From Rotaria sordida (lineage: Eukaryota > Rotifera > Eurotatoria > Philodinida > Philodinidae): 64,000 bases of DNA. Each line of letters begins with the position of its first letter. Position 1 is the stretch's first letter. Shown one piece after another: positions 20,901 to 32,479 of this stretch. The notes beneath the pieces were generated by a model. It did not search any database, was not told where the DNA came from, and saw only the letters and a list, made by a program, of their open reading frames with translations. The stretch spans positions 48,446-112,445 of the forward strand of contig CAJNOL010000672.1 of assembly GCA_905250125.1 (NCBI GenBank). Reading direction: 5' to 3'. Both the position numbers and the translations under genes were made by a program.

Positions 20901-23900
20901 CATAATTACGTTTAACAACAAATGTTTGTCGATCGGAACCATAAGCTGCTTCTATTTTAATTACTTTACGATCTTGACGGCGAGCCATTTTCTTTAAAAA
21001 TTTAAATTAAAAATTAATATAATGAAACAAAAAAAGAATTTTAATAGGATATCCTACGTGATCAGAGAAACTTCGTCTATCTTCACTGAAAAGCATGGTG
21101 CGGCCTTAGTGAGTGTTTTATGTGTATATGAATATTTGATAAGTGATATCACTACTAAAAGTTTGACTTTCATTTTCCTTTGTTTCAACATACCTACAAG
21201 TATTCGATTTCTTTGCGCTCTTTTTTTCAAACACGTCTGAGACTAGTGTGAAAAAGCAGAAAAGAAGAAAAAAAAAGGTTCTTTCGTTTACATAATTTGT
21301 CGCTTTTCTTTTTCTTTTTCTTTCTTTCTTTCAATCAAAGAATATTGGCATAACAGAAATTTGCTTCGAAATGATTCTTCTTTTATTTTTCCAGCTTTTA
21401 TCATATTATAGTGACCCTTGTTTTTTTTTTAATATCGACAAACGAGTAAAGTGAAAGAAAAAGAAAATTGACGATTATTTGGTATACAATAAAAAAGAAA
21501 GAAAGCTGTGGTGATGTGGCTTCACCTTCACTACCATAGTTTTTCTTTTTCTTTCAACATCTTATTTTCACTTAGTGACATAAAATGTGTATTTATGTTT
21601 CTATTCGTTGTCACGACAAATCGTATGCATTAGGATTTCCAGTTTAAAAAAAGAAATTCTAAAAAAAAAAGAAGAAAAAAAAGCATGAAATATGAAATAA
21701 CATATTAAAATGATTGATGACCTTATTTTAGACTTATGTTAACATCGTAAGAATAAACAATACAATAGAAAAAGTATTTTTATCATCTAATCTGAGTATT
21801 CAAATGTTTTAGAAACACAAAAAAAAAAACAAATTATTTCAACTTAAATCTACAAGAAACAGTAATTTTACTGTAATCCGATAAAAATAATCTACTTTTA
21901 TATGAGTCTATATACAACAAACCTGTATTTCATTTTCGTGTGCTGTTTTATCTATTTGAGATGGATCATAAAGTTTATTCCAAATACGATCATTTTGTAA
22001 ATTTGTTAAAGGATCCATATTACTTGAACGACCAAATGTTGAATGGGATGTAGCGTAATTTGATTGATTTCCAGTTGTTCTTTGATTTTGACGTCCTGTA
22101 TTATGACGAGAAGTTCGATTGTGTTTATTTGAATCAGTTACTTCGTATTCATATGTATAGTCATAATTACTGCCCATCGATTATTAGAAATGTTCAATTC
22201 AATTTGTGATTGTCGTTGTCGACAATAAGAATAAAATAATAGTTATGAAGCTGAAAAGAATTATGCATGACGATAGCATGTGTAGTTTAAGCAAAACAAT
22301 AAAGCCTCCCACTGTTCGGCTACCATGCCAGCCACTCTCTTTCTCTCCCTCTCTCTTCTCTTCTCCTGATGTCCTGTAGATGAAGGTTACTTAAATAAGA
22401 TTTACAACAGTTGCTCTTGCATTTTCTCTTATTATTTGTAAGTTTGTTTTAATAAGAGAAGTCGAGAAAATGCTATCTGAGCTTTTTGTATAAACTACTT
22501 TCTGAATTATGCTCTAAAAAAAGAAAAAGAATAAGTAGTAATACTCTTTTCTTTTCTACTTAAACTTTTCATTTTTATATATGAGCCTAAGGAGGTAATT
22601 TATATTTTATTTTTTATTCAATAGAATCTCTAGAAAAAAAAAGACGAATAAAAAAAAATTGTGTGAATTCATTACAATTTTTTTTGCTTTGTCCTTCTTT
22701 ATACTTATATTGATTTATCTTATGAATGAATCATTCTTACTCTAGGATCATCAACTTCATCTTCAGCAACAGTATCAACTTCTACTGGTAGACAAGGATT
22801 AGAACATAAAAAATCAGTAACATTTGATGATGGTATTAAACCGGGTGTTGAAGCAGCTGCTTCTAATGCAGCTGCAGTCGCAGCAACTAATATCATGTCA
22901 TCATTTAAAGTACGAACAAATGAAACTGATACAGATCAAGTATCATTATTCAAACCAGGTTTGATTTAAAAAATATTTGTATTTATATCATACAAAAATA
23001 TTACATTTTTAGAAACATTAACAGCACAAGAACTTGAAGAAAGAATACGACAATTGAAAGGTTTTATTGCTTTCTTTTCTTTTCTTTTTAGTGGTTCATG
23101 TAGTACTAATAAAATATGATTTATTTTTAACAGATCCAAATGAACCACCTATTGAATTTCGTATTCATAATAATTTGACTGTCATCAGTAAAATTGTTGA
23201 TAATTGTAAGAAAATAAAATCTATATTTACTTTCATTAAATATTTGTTTCTCATACATTTAGTCGATTGTTATTTAAATCGTAATGGTGGTTATTGTTGG
23301 ATTTTTTCAACTCGTGGTCTATGTACTGTTGCACAAGATGAACTTATTTTTATATTTGATGTGAATATTAATAATGCGAATGATATCATTTCTGATCTTC
23401 TTCTTCATATTCATCAAATATATATTGATGCAACTAAAGGTATAAAAACATTTCAAATAAAAAAATGTCATTGTTAATTTATTTAAGGTTCATTTGTTCG
23501 TCATTTGGGTTTATCACTTTTATCAAATTCATCAACATTTCTTGGTTCATCAACTGCAACTGGATTTCTTTATATATCTGATCCTACATCATTATATAAT
23601 TTATTTCCTGAAACTCCATATATTTTTGGTGTTCTTATTCATCAATTGGAATTACCAACTGCTCAATGTTTTCCAATGAGACTTCTACTTCGATTAGGCT
23701 ATGAATATCAAAGTAAACAGCTATAGATTGTCTTCTTTTATAATTAAAAAACTTTTCTGTTTAGGTTATCCATGGCCATTATTTAGTATTCTTAATCGAG
23801 ATGCAATGTTTACTGATACTCAACATACAATAATGAGTTTACTTTGTGTAAATATATTCAGAAACAAAAAGGAGTTTGGGAATTTCGCCAATAAGACTTT

Positions 23901-26661
23901 CGCCAATATATTCTCTGTACTTTCATTAATTGCCGAAAATCCACTGTATTTTATCCAATACATTCCCTAGAGCTTCGCCAGTTCGTCTGTGAATTAGATA
24001 TGAATTTAAGAAAAAACTCCTTTCGACTACATTCATGAGCATAAGCTATAATATATATATTCTATCAATGTTAGCTCCAACCCTCACATGTATCATATAT
24101 TAATATTGTTTCGTGACAGCTCGTGAAAGTCCACCCTACTTTTCACCAACACAATCGCTTAGAATTCGCCAATTGGTATAAGTACAGTGGACGTTCGCCA
24201 ATATATCATCGGACTTTTGGCATTGGTGAATGTCGTATTGGCGAAATTCCGACCACTTTCAAAAAAAAATAATTTGATTTTATTTTAATAGGATTTTCGT
24301 TCATTTACTTATGTATTATCTACAATACGTGGTTTAACAATATCAATTGGTATTCAAGGTTCTGTATCAATACGTATTCCACGTAATCGTCATGATGATA
24401 TATTAAAATCACTTGAACAAAGTAGTCCACATGCATTAAGCTTTGGTATAGTGAATATAAATCGTCAAGTACATTCAAAACATCTTGTTACAATACAAAA
24501 TAGTACTGATCAACAATATGAAACACGTGTATTTTCATCATTAGATTCTAATGATGAACAAATAATGATTGGTGGAAATTTTCTTGTTATTAATGCAAGT
24601 CTTCGTTCTCGTGATAGTCCATCAAGTTCACCATTAGATACACAAAATACTGGAAATTATTCATTACATAATAATCTTAATGCAAAAGTAAATACAATTG
24701 AAGATGGAATTATGTTACAAATAGATGGTGATGCGCTTAAAGTACTTAAACAATGTTTAAAAGAAAGAAAAGATTATGCTATATTAGCTAAAGCTCGATC
24801 AATTGTAGTTGAAGAACAAAAAGATTCAACAAATGGAAATGTTATGAAAAAAAGTTCTAGTGAACAACTTGTGGAATTTTTATGGATTGATGATGATAAT
24901 GATTTTAATCGAGGGTAAGAGGAATGTTTTCAATAGAATACAATAGAGTTCATCGTATTGTTAAATAACAAAATTTTAGTCATATTGTTTTATAATTTAC
25001 TAGTTACTATATTCAGTGATGAGAAGATCGTAGTCGGAATGTGTCACTGTTTTGATGGTTGATGAAATTCTGTACGAGAGAGAAAATTTTCTCAAATCAT
25101 AAAACGTCTAACTATATCCTTGTGGTTTAAGAGTATCCCCTCTTTTTTGGCCATTTCTGGTTCTCGAAGGAGGTATAATGGATTTGTATGAAATTGTTTC
25201 CATAGATAGAACACCTAAAATAGAGAGACAAGTGTTGGAGGAAAAAAATTTTAAACAAAATTTTCCCGTTTTTTTTTTCGGGAAACTCTAGTTTTCTATA
25301 GGACCACACGGAGCATGCTTACAAGCACCCTCTAACTTCGTCTGATTAGACTGAGAATTATTTTGGGGATACCTTAAACTGTATCTTAGAAGTGATTTTA
25401 AGCTTTTACTAAAATCTCGCTTTCTTTTTTTGTTTTTTATAAAAGAAATTCGCAAAACATTCGGATCCAAAACCGGAATACTAGTGTTCAGGGTTCTATG
25501 AATCTAGTTAGAAGAGTCAAAAACGAAAACAGCCTTTTCTCCTTGGAGAATAGTTTCAATTGTCTATAGTCGAAATTTCAGCTTGTTTGGACAATATAAG
25601 AGAGAAGGAGTCGTAAACAAACTGGATGTGATCCTACGAAAAATCAGAATTTTTCGAAAAACTTGCAAAAACCTTGTTTAAAATTTTTTTCCTTGAATAC
25701 GGTGTCTCCTTATTTTAGGCACTCTATCTATAGTAAAAATTTCATGCAGATCGGTTATACTCTCTTCAAGAACCAGAAATGATCAACAAGAGGAAGAGTA
25801 CCCTTAATCTCAATAGGTTTTTATTTCCGATTTTGCTCATTGTTAGTCTCTATCTTATGAAAGAGGAATTTTGTCATGATCTATGGTACTGAGTAGATGT
25901 TCAACTTTCTCATTATATGCTTCAACACTTATTAATCATTTCTTGTTATATTATTAATTTTTTTGTTCGGGGAATTTTTTGTTGTACTTTATAATAGTGT
26001 CGAGTGAAATAAAGAGTGTCTATTGTTTAGGAATAAAAAATAAATTGAATTCCATATATGTGCCTTTTATGAAAATTACTTTTTTCTAAGACGCAAAAAT
26101 TGATATGAATTTTATTTTAAATTCAATGATATATATATATATATAAATACTGTTTTCATAATAGAGTTCGTTCACCAATTGATCATTTTCCAATGGATGG
26201 AATTCGTAATTCACGAATTCATTATGCTGGTCAACGTTCTTCATTATTTCGTCTTCGATGGACAGATTTATTTTTTATTCAATGTCATTTAAATAACAAT
26301 GAATCATTTGATCCAACACGTTTAGCTGATTCACTTGCTAAAGCTTTTACACAAGCATTAATACCTTTTATTGATATGCTTGTTGAAGCTAAATATCGCA
26401 AATTAGGTTTACGTGTTACAATTGATCGAGAAAACGTGAGTCTAAAGATAAGATTTTAGAAAAATAGATTCTTATTTTATATTTTCTTTATTTATTTATT
26501 AGGCATCATATTTAGCCGGTTCGAATGGTGAACAATTATCACCATTCTTTTTAAGTCAACTTGATGATCATATGATTCCTATTGTTATGAAAGCATCAGA
26601 CAATGTATCACGTACAGCTCCATCGCTTGTTCTTGAACTTATCTTTTATTTGCTTGACTAG
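14309..26661 (+). CDS. ZFYVE9: SARA/endofin-type FYVE zinc-finger protein (ZFYVE9/ZFYVE16 homologue)
   Basis: Thirteen exons: 14309-14354, 14413-15113, 15175-16135, 16201-16269, 22746-22958, 23013-23060, 23134-23205, 23263-23439, 23488-23712, 23765-23847, 24292-24914, 26165-26435, 26503-26661; together 1,215 codons plus TAG. The N half is acidic and low complexity, with a Glu run and a Pro-rich run. The FYVE finger follows (APICMKCSAKFSITRRRHHC, then RACGKVFCSTCC): eight Cys and the R-R-H-H-C-R PI3P-binding core are intact. Then comes KKSVTFDDGIKPG, like the segment after FYVE in SARA, and a C-terminal DUF3480-type domain (LDCYLNRNGGYCWIF, FGVLIHQLELP, FLWIDDDNDFNRG, VRSPIDHFP-like). Family members sit on early endosomes through PI3P; SARA presents SMADs to TGF-beta receptors. 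The region matching the SMAD-binding segment is too short to confirm. SARA or endofin cannot be separated here. Intron 4 is 6.5 kb and hosts two opposite-strand genes. Confidence 0.93.
17055..17472. mobile_element. Fold-back element in SARA intron 4
   Basis: Two imperfect inverted arms start with CCAGTGTTAGTAAAAAA at 17055 and end with its complement near 17472. Inner blocks such as GCATGATTTTCGAAATC also recur inverted, near 17131 and 17325. A leftward ORF in the right arm (17233-17469) encodes nothing recognisable. This fits a non-autonomous DNA element. Confidence 0.65.
17560..17800 (+). mobile_element. Mariner-type transposase N-terminal fragment, copy A
   Basis: The frame from AAGCGCGGTGCA reads through SRSTKTTEENLDEVHHVC and SVRGVALTYSTSRTTVYFIV to EYLSLQPYKM. 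This is the helix-turn-helix and the L-x-PYK(M) end of the DNA-binding half of mariner transposases. No catalytic DDD part follows, so it is a fragment. Downstream it runs into an inverted second copy. Confidence 0.75.
17770..17975 (-). mobile_element. Mariner-type transposase N-terminal fragment, copy B (inverted)
   Basis: On the minus strand the frame reads EDCIAVIFQHFCKTGTVEDR, then SGRSSKILEDKVNEVYNVC. This is the FxKTGSVxDRxRSGRP region that starts mariner transposases, followed by the first helix. It overlaps and faces copy A, so the two form an imperfect inverted repeat of about 110 bp per arm (17587-17700 and 17790-17900). Confidence 0.75.
18127..18678 (-). CDS. Ubiquitin-like domain protein, BAG1-type UBL, nested in SARA intron 4
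   Basis: 183-residue ORF from an ATG at 18678. Residues about 17-92 form a ubiquitin-like beta-grasp domain (YIKLQIQYGSDLYEMLL, then QTIMYKGQRLDHKPQANLDD and SKLILSGTQ). The spacing resembles the UBL of BAG1 more than ubiquitin itself. There is no C-terminal GG, so it is not a conjugated modifier. The rest is low complexity, rich in Asn, Lys, Ser and Thr, with a CCPNHDHN cluster. No BAG helices are present. GTAAGAG overlaps the stop (GA|GTAAGAG), so a 3' exon could exist, but none was recognised downstream, where mariner debris lies. It is in tandem with the three-UBL gene (306 bp apart, same strand, related YGSD motif), suggesting duplication. Gene real, exact end unsure. Confidence 0.7.
   Translation of the reverse strand: MTSFNNNNSIIDTTLSHYIKLQIQYGSDLYEMLLSSKDNKIRVENLLDEIEKLTKVPKCHQTIMYKGQRLDHKPQANLDDLYIFNNSKLILSGTQKQFHDKYCCPNHDHNMINTSVPKLSSSQKQNNTTTNIKEEKSNITIKSNKDIDDNSMTKTQTPLVFQKQQEINSNLTGFVPEANKSYE
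18985..22177 (-). CDS. Three-UBL protein with Cys/His cluster, polyGln and polyGly, nested in SARA intron 4
   Basis: Seven exons: 21923-22177, 20821-20991, 20440-20747, 20200-20268, 19492-19974, 19315-19397, 18985-19238; 540 codons plus stop. The N-terminus (MGSNYDYTYEYEVTDS) is polar. UBL1 covers exons 2-3 (IKIEAAYGSDRQTFVV, IILYWKGRNICDTPNE). Next come Gln-rich repeats (QQQFYPQQQQQ) and a 69-base exon encoding a Cys/His cluster (CQSRCAHEHYTNCNCRCHH). UBL2 follows (LNLQIGIGDRIEGLAIG, NVAYNGMPLTQYPPDAP), then a polyGln tract, a run of about 17 Gly (near 19517-19561), and UBL3 (LKIEVFHGSDRHVLILR, QKLFFRGRELQQMKDRTL, NNAQVRLIGDP). UBL1 and UBL3 are BAG1-like; none ends in GG. UBL proteins often bind the proteasome or chaperones, but no partner domain is visible. 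No family known to me has this order of domains. The whole gene lies antisense inside SARA intron 4. Confidence 0.85.
22178..22745. other. Remainder of SARA intron 4, upstream of the three-UBL gene
   Basis: This stretch must contain the promoter of the nested leftward gene. It has a pyrimidine-rich CT run at about 22334-22365 and the acceptor TTACTCTAG of SARA exon 5. Nothing else was recognised. Confidence 0.5.
23879..24251. mobile_element. MITE with GGAATTTCGCCAATA termini in SARA intron 10
   Basis: The left end GGAATTTCGCCAATAAGACTT and the inverted complement of the right end (GGAATTTCGCCAATACGACA) match over about 25 bases. GTTCGCCAATATA-type strings recur inside. The element expands intron 10 (23848-24291) to about 444 bp, while neighbouring introns are 50-75 bp. 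It has no coding capacity, and target duplications are not obvious. Confidence 0.7.
25125..25810. mobile_element. Long-armed fold-back element in SARA intron 11
   Basis: Arms of about 200 bp (25125-25325 and 25612-25810) are inverted copies with moderate divergence. Shared blocks include CATTTCTGGTTCT, CCTAAAATA and GGAAAAAAATTTTAAACA. The middle is unrelated. It accounts for most of the 1.25 kb intron between exons 11 and 12. Confidence 0.75.
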
Positions 26662-28828
26662 TCGTTGGAATTGAGATAGCGCATCGTATATTTGGTCTCT
26701 ATTTCTTTGTATATGGTTTTTTTTCTGGTCTCTCAAATCAGACCATTTATATTTATGAAACAATTCAAATTAAATCAAATACAAAAAGAAAATCTGAAAT
26801 TTAATTTTAAATATAATCATTTTCATGTTTATTCTTCAGAAAATGATTCATTAAGGAAAATCTTGAAAATTAGAGAGATGCACCATAATTTGATTCTTAT
26901 TCATCATTTTCAGAATAAACAAGTCGAGAAGAAAATAATAAACTCTATTTTCATCAATATGACGAAGTATAGCAGTAGGTCTATCGCTACCTTTGATAAT
27001 AATGTTTATTGAGCTACGTCATCATTGCAATGATATCTATAAGACTACGAATTCACTGTTATTTAGTACTCATATAAGAGAAGAGAAAAAAAGTACCTAC
27101 AGCAAGATCAATTTTAAAATGAAGAAATCGCAATGATAAGAGAAAAACAAAAAATCGCAAAATAGCGGTCATTAGCTATTACAATGAAATCTCTTGAAAT
27201 CTCATCAAATCTTTTGTAACATTTCACATACGATAAATTCAGCCGTAATTCATTAGTAAATTCAACCAGCTAGATATTGTTTACCATTGTCTAAAAGCAA
27301 CACATAATGAATACATGAAGATATGAAGACTTGGCAAAATACTCGAGATAGAATATCTTCACAAATTTTACCAACAAAACGTTCTTGCTTCTCTACGATT
27401 TTAGAGTGTAGTGCACTAGATATATGCCCCGCGTCTCGTTAGATCAGGAGCATGACCGCCCCTAACTAACTGGAGAAGCCTCTTGATGATTTTTTTCAGG
27501 AATTTACCGCATGAATGTTTCTGAATACATAATGTCTCATTAATGAACATTTTCATATGAACAATGGTATAACATGAATAAAACCGTGAAAGTTCATTTA
27601 TTCACTAAATTTAACTCAACATACGTACAGAGAATACCAAAACTCATCTGTCAGAAAATAATTGCCACATCTCAACTGCGTTTTGAATAAGTGAACTAGA
27701 ATATTTTCCTGATAATAAAGCGATGTTTCAAGTTTGTCTTTATAAATCAACAGCTTATTGACATATTTGAAATATATGACGGTCTACTTCAATACAAAAG
27801 TCATCCTTTTTTTCGGGTACTTTTTTCTTTAATAGTCAGCATAAAATCATGAAATTTATCCAAAACCTGCTTGACATACGTCATTTTGTAGTTTTTTCAC
27901 TGATCAATTTCATAAAATAAAGTTTTCTATTCTCATAAAAAAAATGATAGTGCTACTGCTGAAATGCTAGAAAATGTCAAATTACAATAATGGTACAGTA
28001 CAATTCGATGTTTCAGTATTGTGACCTCAATACCATCATGTGTCAATGGAAATAGAAAATTTTGTAATGTAAATGATCAGCCAAAGAAATTCTATGAAAT
28101 GGGATATGTCAAAAATGTTTTGGGTACTTTTTACGTTTTTATAGTTGACTACTCATAAAAGTCTTCTATCAAAAATCCTCAATAGCTGGACATGTTCTTT
28201 ACAAAATTTCTGTATAAGGATATAGAGAAAATTTCTACGGTATGTTGCAGAAGCCGAATACATCAACGAAAACTCAAAGCTTGAAAATAAATTATTTGGT
28301 ATTTTTTGCGAAGATAAAAAAGATGAGAAATTCAAACCGGGAGAAAGAAACTCAAATCGATTATGCAGCTTAGCCAAAAACATAATATTTTCTCTTTTAG
28401 ATATATAATAACAGTTTTAGACAACGTTCTTAAGCTTTTACCTGATAATTAAAAACTTGAAACTATCCTCTATGATCAGGAATAAAATAGTTCATTAAAT
28501 TAAAATTCGGTGAAAATATACAAATTTCTTTTCGGTAGGTGACTTTTGGAACACCCTAAAACTGGTTATGATATCGGTTTCGTGTTATTTGTTTCTATGC
28601 TTGAATTCAGGCAAATTCAAGTTCAAAATATTTTTATTGGTATAATTTATCTAACAATACATTGTCCCATCAAGTAGAAATCAAAGTGCAAAATATAGGA
28701 CAGTGCTAACGGAGAGTGCTAAAATTCTATTTGAATAGAATAATAAACTATGCTAAAAATAATAAAAGTCGACATGAACAATTGATTTAGTGTGTGTAAC
28801 GAAAAGAGTAGCAAAAGAAATATATATA

Positions 28829-29759
28829 CAGGGTGATTCAAAAAGTTTTGATACTTGTTTAAAAATTTTTCGTTTTCTTCCCTATTACAAATCCAAAAAT
28901 ACTCAAAGTTGGACGTCTGGTCCCTCGTAACTAGACTAATATTACCTTAAATTTTCAAATCTCTAGTCCTTTATTATAGAGGAGATATATAGATTCGTAT
29001 GATAGGCAAGATTTTTTTTTCATGTCTTAAAATCAAAATAGCAAGCGATTACATAAAAAGAATAAAATAAAAAATAAAAAAAAAGACACCAAAACAAAGA
29101 AGTATTAAGAGGATTATAACGAATAGAATTATATCTTAAGATTAATTAGATGTCTATAGTCTATATATTTGAATATCTTTCATTCTGATTGAATGTATAT
29201 TAACATATGATCGTTGTCTATAATGCATTTTTGATAAATCTTTTTCAACAATTTTTCATTTTGCGATTGTTTTCTTCGGTATTTTATCCTTGATATTTTT
29301 CTTGCATTCCATCACTTTTAATAAATATTTATGTCCCGAAAATATAAAAAATTTAGACAACAAACTTTTACTTTACATGATTTGCACCAAAAATGGTCAT
29401 CAAGAGATTTTGATAATGAACTAATAAGGTTGCCATATTTAATCCGCAAAAAAGATTGTAATGATTTATGAAAATGTAAAATATTCTGTTGTTTGCTATT
29501 GTATTAATAGTGAAAATCAATTATTCTAGACATTTCTTTTCAATAAATTTTTTTGACTTTTTTTTCCATATGGAAAAAATCTTCATTATCATATGAACCG
29601 ATATATCTTCCCTCTAATATGGACTAGAGATCTGAAAATTTAGGATAATATTGATCTAGTTACAAGGAACTAGCCGCCTAACTTTGAATATTTTTGGATT
29701 TGTAATAGGAGAGAAAAAGAAAATTTTCCAACAAGTACTAAGACTTTTGGATCACCCTG
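28829..29759. mobile_element. Non-autonomous Tc1/mariner-type element
   Basis: Begins CAGGGTGATTCAAAAAGT and ends with its complement (GGATCACCCTG), set in TATATATA on both sides, as expected for TA target duplication. Inverted arms extend about 170-190 bp (for example CTATTACAAATCCAAAAATA at left, its complement at about 29688-29707). The interior encodes no transposase, so movement would need an enzyme in trans. Confidence 0.85.
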
Positions 29760-30051
29760 TATATATATAAATATAGCCTGAAACGTGTATGACAAAATTA
29801 ATACTTTCCGACAATTCACAACCATTAGTAGTAAAATTTAAAGGTCCCCTCAAAAATCGCTCTCAGGTCACGTATACAGAAATCGCATGGAATTTTCAGG
29901 ATATGTTGAGGTTGTTGTGAGGAAAGTATCGTAAAAATTTTTAACCCTTCACTATGGCTTGTGAGGGAGATATTCACCAAACAAAGGTCAAAAAATAGCT
30001 CATTTCGTCTACAAAAATTCTCTGCAGCCTTCAGTCTATGTATTTAATTTT

Positions 30052-30292
30052 TTTTTGTTTGAAAGAGCATGTCAGAACGTAGCGCCTATGAGAGCCATTT
30101 TTATAAACTCTTATCTTTCCAGCGGAGAAAAGAGCTGACAAGCTCAATTACTCGAAAATCTCTCAAAAAGCCATCCTCTAATTATAAAAGTGCTTTTTAA
30201 TATAAGAATAACAAAGTTTCATTCAGAGGACGGGCTCTCATGGACACTACACAGTTTCACACGCTCTTTCAAACAAAAAAAAATATTGGCTA
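30052..30292. repeat. Inverted repeat with TTGTTTGAAAGAGC arms
   Basis: The arm near 30052-30105 (TTTTTTGTTTGAAAGAGC through ATGAGAGCC) recurs inverted near 30232-30292. Weaker similarity continues outward for up to about 80 bases per side. It is probably a decayed DNA element; true ends were not identified. Confidence 0.55.
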
Positions 30293-32160
30293 CAATGAAG
30301 CCCCTTCAAGAATTCTGGGAGATGCGATCGAAAATCTACAAAACTAGAAAAAATGAAAACGATTTACAATTTTTCCAAAAAACAACTTATTTTTTGAATC
30401 GGGAATAACGAAAATCTTCAAAAGTTTTTGGAAAAAACGAGATGTCGAGTAAAAATTTTTGTCTTTCATGAGAGATCAGATCACTGGCTATCTTTTTCTG
30501 CATTTTTCCTAATTTCTGTCATTGTGACAAAAAGTAACTTTTTTGAGAAGAGGATCTTAAACATGATAATTTTTTTCAGAATGAGTACTAAATCCATGTC
30601 AGATTGTTTGTCATTCTTGGTTTAACACGAAAAGGACACAAGTGTTACCGCACAACGTTAAAACTAACTCGGTTTTCCCAGTTTCAACTTCAATAAATTA
30701 TATATGTTAATATGATCAAATCACTATCGCGCGGCCACCTCCGCACGCGAATGTACGTCTCTGATACCTAGAATCATTCTATGGCTTGTGATGACGAGGT
30801 TCGAGCATAGTAATCTGCAAATGTGCGTCGGGCAATGTTACCGCTCAACCAAAGCGTCATTTTCCTAGTGATAAATATTGAGTTCACTGTAAACTCTGAA
30901 TTACTTTCGATTTGTAACCGAGTACTTCTTCATATTTGAAATATACTTTGAAAAGAAAAAAAAATAGACAATTTTAAGGCTTTGCAGCGAGTTTAATGTC
31001 GTTGTTTTTCCTGATCTAGTTGAACTGTCATGATTTTGACTGAAAATTCTGATTTTGTCCTGGTCTTTTCTGACTCATTTAAATAGGACTATCTTTTTCT
31101 GTTACAATGATACCTCAAACATTTCTACGCGATCACTTATAGAAACTCATATCACAATAGTTGAAACGTATTTCCTCAAAGAGAAGGAGAGACATAGTTT
31201 TCAATATATATGTATATATATTATTAATTATTCATTTTTGTTTCTTTCGTAATAGTTTATAATACAATTGGATTTAGTTAGTCAGTATTACAGATATATC
31301 GTTTACAACAAAAAAAAAACATGCGGTATCAATAATCGGATAAAAAGACAGCAACACTCGGTTAGTGTCTATCACAAATGAAGCAACGCAGATACAAGTC
31401 ATTGATAAACAGAAGAGAAGATCGCCTGTTGAGTGTCTGTTGTTTCTCCAATTGTGGGACGACGTCTGATGTAAGAATTAACTCTGATTCAGTAGATTAT
31501 GGATAACCCAGAATAAAAGAGAAATGCGATGAAAATTGCTTTCAACATAACGCAACATGTAAAATCATGACAAAAAAGTGAACAGAAGATGTGAGTCGCT
31601 TTCAATCAAAAAACAATGTAGTATCAATATTCTTGTCTTAAGTATACGATCGAGAAGGTGAAAGTGAGATGTAGCAGTTCGCACACATACATTCCAAAGA
31701 AAGAAAACGATACTACCTATGTGTCTAATATTTTTTTACACAAATTTGGTGGTATTTATTCAAATGAACTAACTTGAATTGATCTTGGATTTTTATTGAA
31801 TTTTTCTTCACGGTTTTCCGAATAACTTCATCGTTTCATGTTATCCAGCTTGAATTATCATTATTAATAGGAGCTATTGTGGACGTCAATCCATATAAAA
31901 TTCATTAGGTTCAACAACCACGAAGATTGTTATTTTCACAGTGATGACTTGCATGTTGTACCTCTGTAGACACTCTTTGGATTAATGCTGTGTCTTGTTC
32001 ATTCTTCATGTCAGCTTCACTAAACAGAAAACAAGGAATATGCACAATAAACAAAAAGAAAAGCTAATATATTGAGTAAGCAATGATATAAATATGCACG
32101 AAAAAATACAAAAACAAACCGAAATTGCCGTATTCTATATCGAATGATATAGCGATTTAA

Positions 32161-32354
32161 CTTGTCTTCATTTACTCATTTTTCTTATGTTCCATCGTCA
32201 ACTATAANNNNNNNNNNNNNNNNNNNNNNNNNNNNNNNNNNNNNNNNNNNNNNNNNNNNNNNNNNNNNNNNNNNNNNNNNNNNNNNNNNNNNNNNNNNNN
32301 NNNNNNNTTATAGTTGACGATGGAACATAAGAAAAATGAGTAAATGAAGACAAG
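32161..32354. repeat. Perfect inverted repeat flanking the assembly gap
   Basis: The 47 bases to the left of the gap (32161-32207) are the exact reverse complement of the 47 bases to its right (32308-32354). Diverged pairing continues outward for roughly 40 bases. The gap therefore sits at the centre of a palindrome. Confidence 0.9.
32208..32307. other. Assembly gap of 100 N
   Basis: Exactly 100 N, the usual placeholder for a gap of unknown size. It sits inside an inverted repeat. Confidence 0.99.
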
Positions 32355-32479
32355 GTAAATTGCTATTTCAGTCGATATAGAGTAGAGTATTGCTACTTCA
32401 ATTTCCCTAGTTTAATGATTTCATTTTTCATATATAGCTGGCTCAAATAATGCCATCTGTGTACAATGTGTTTTAAATA

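Noticed and set aside
26692-27012. 106-residue plus-strand ORF just after SARA
   Set aside because: No domain, composition typical of random AT-rich frames; begins in the 3' UTR.
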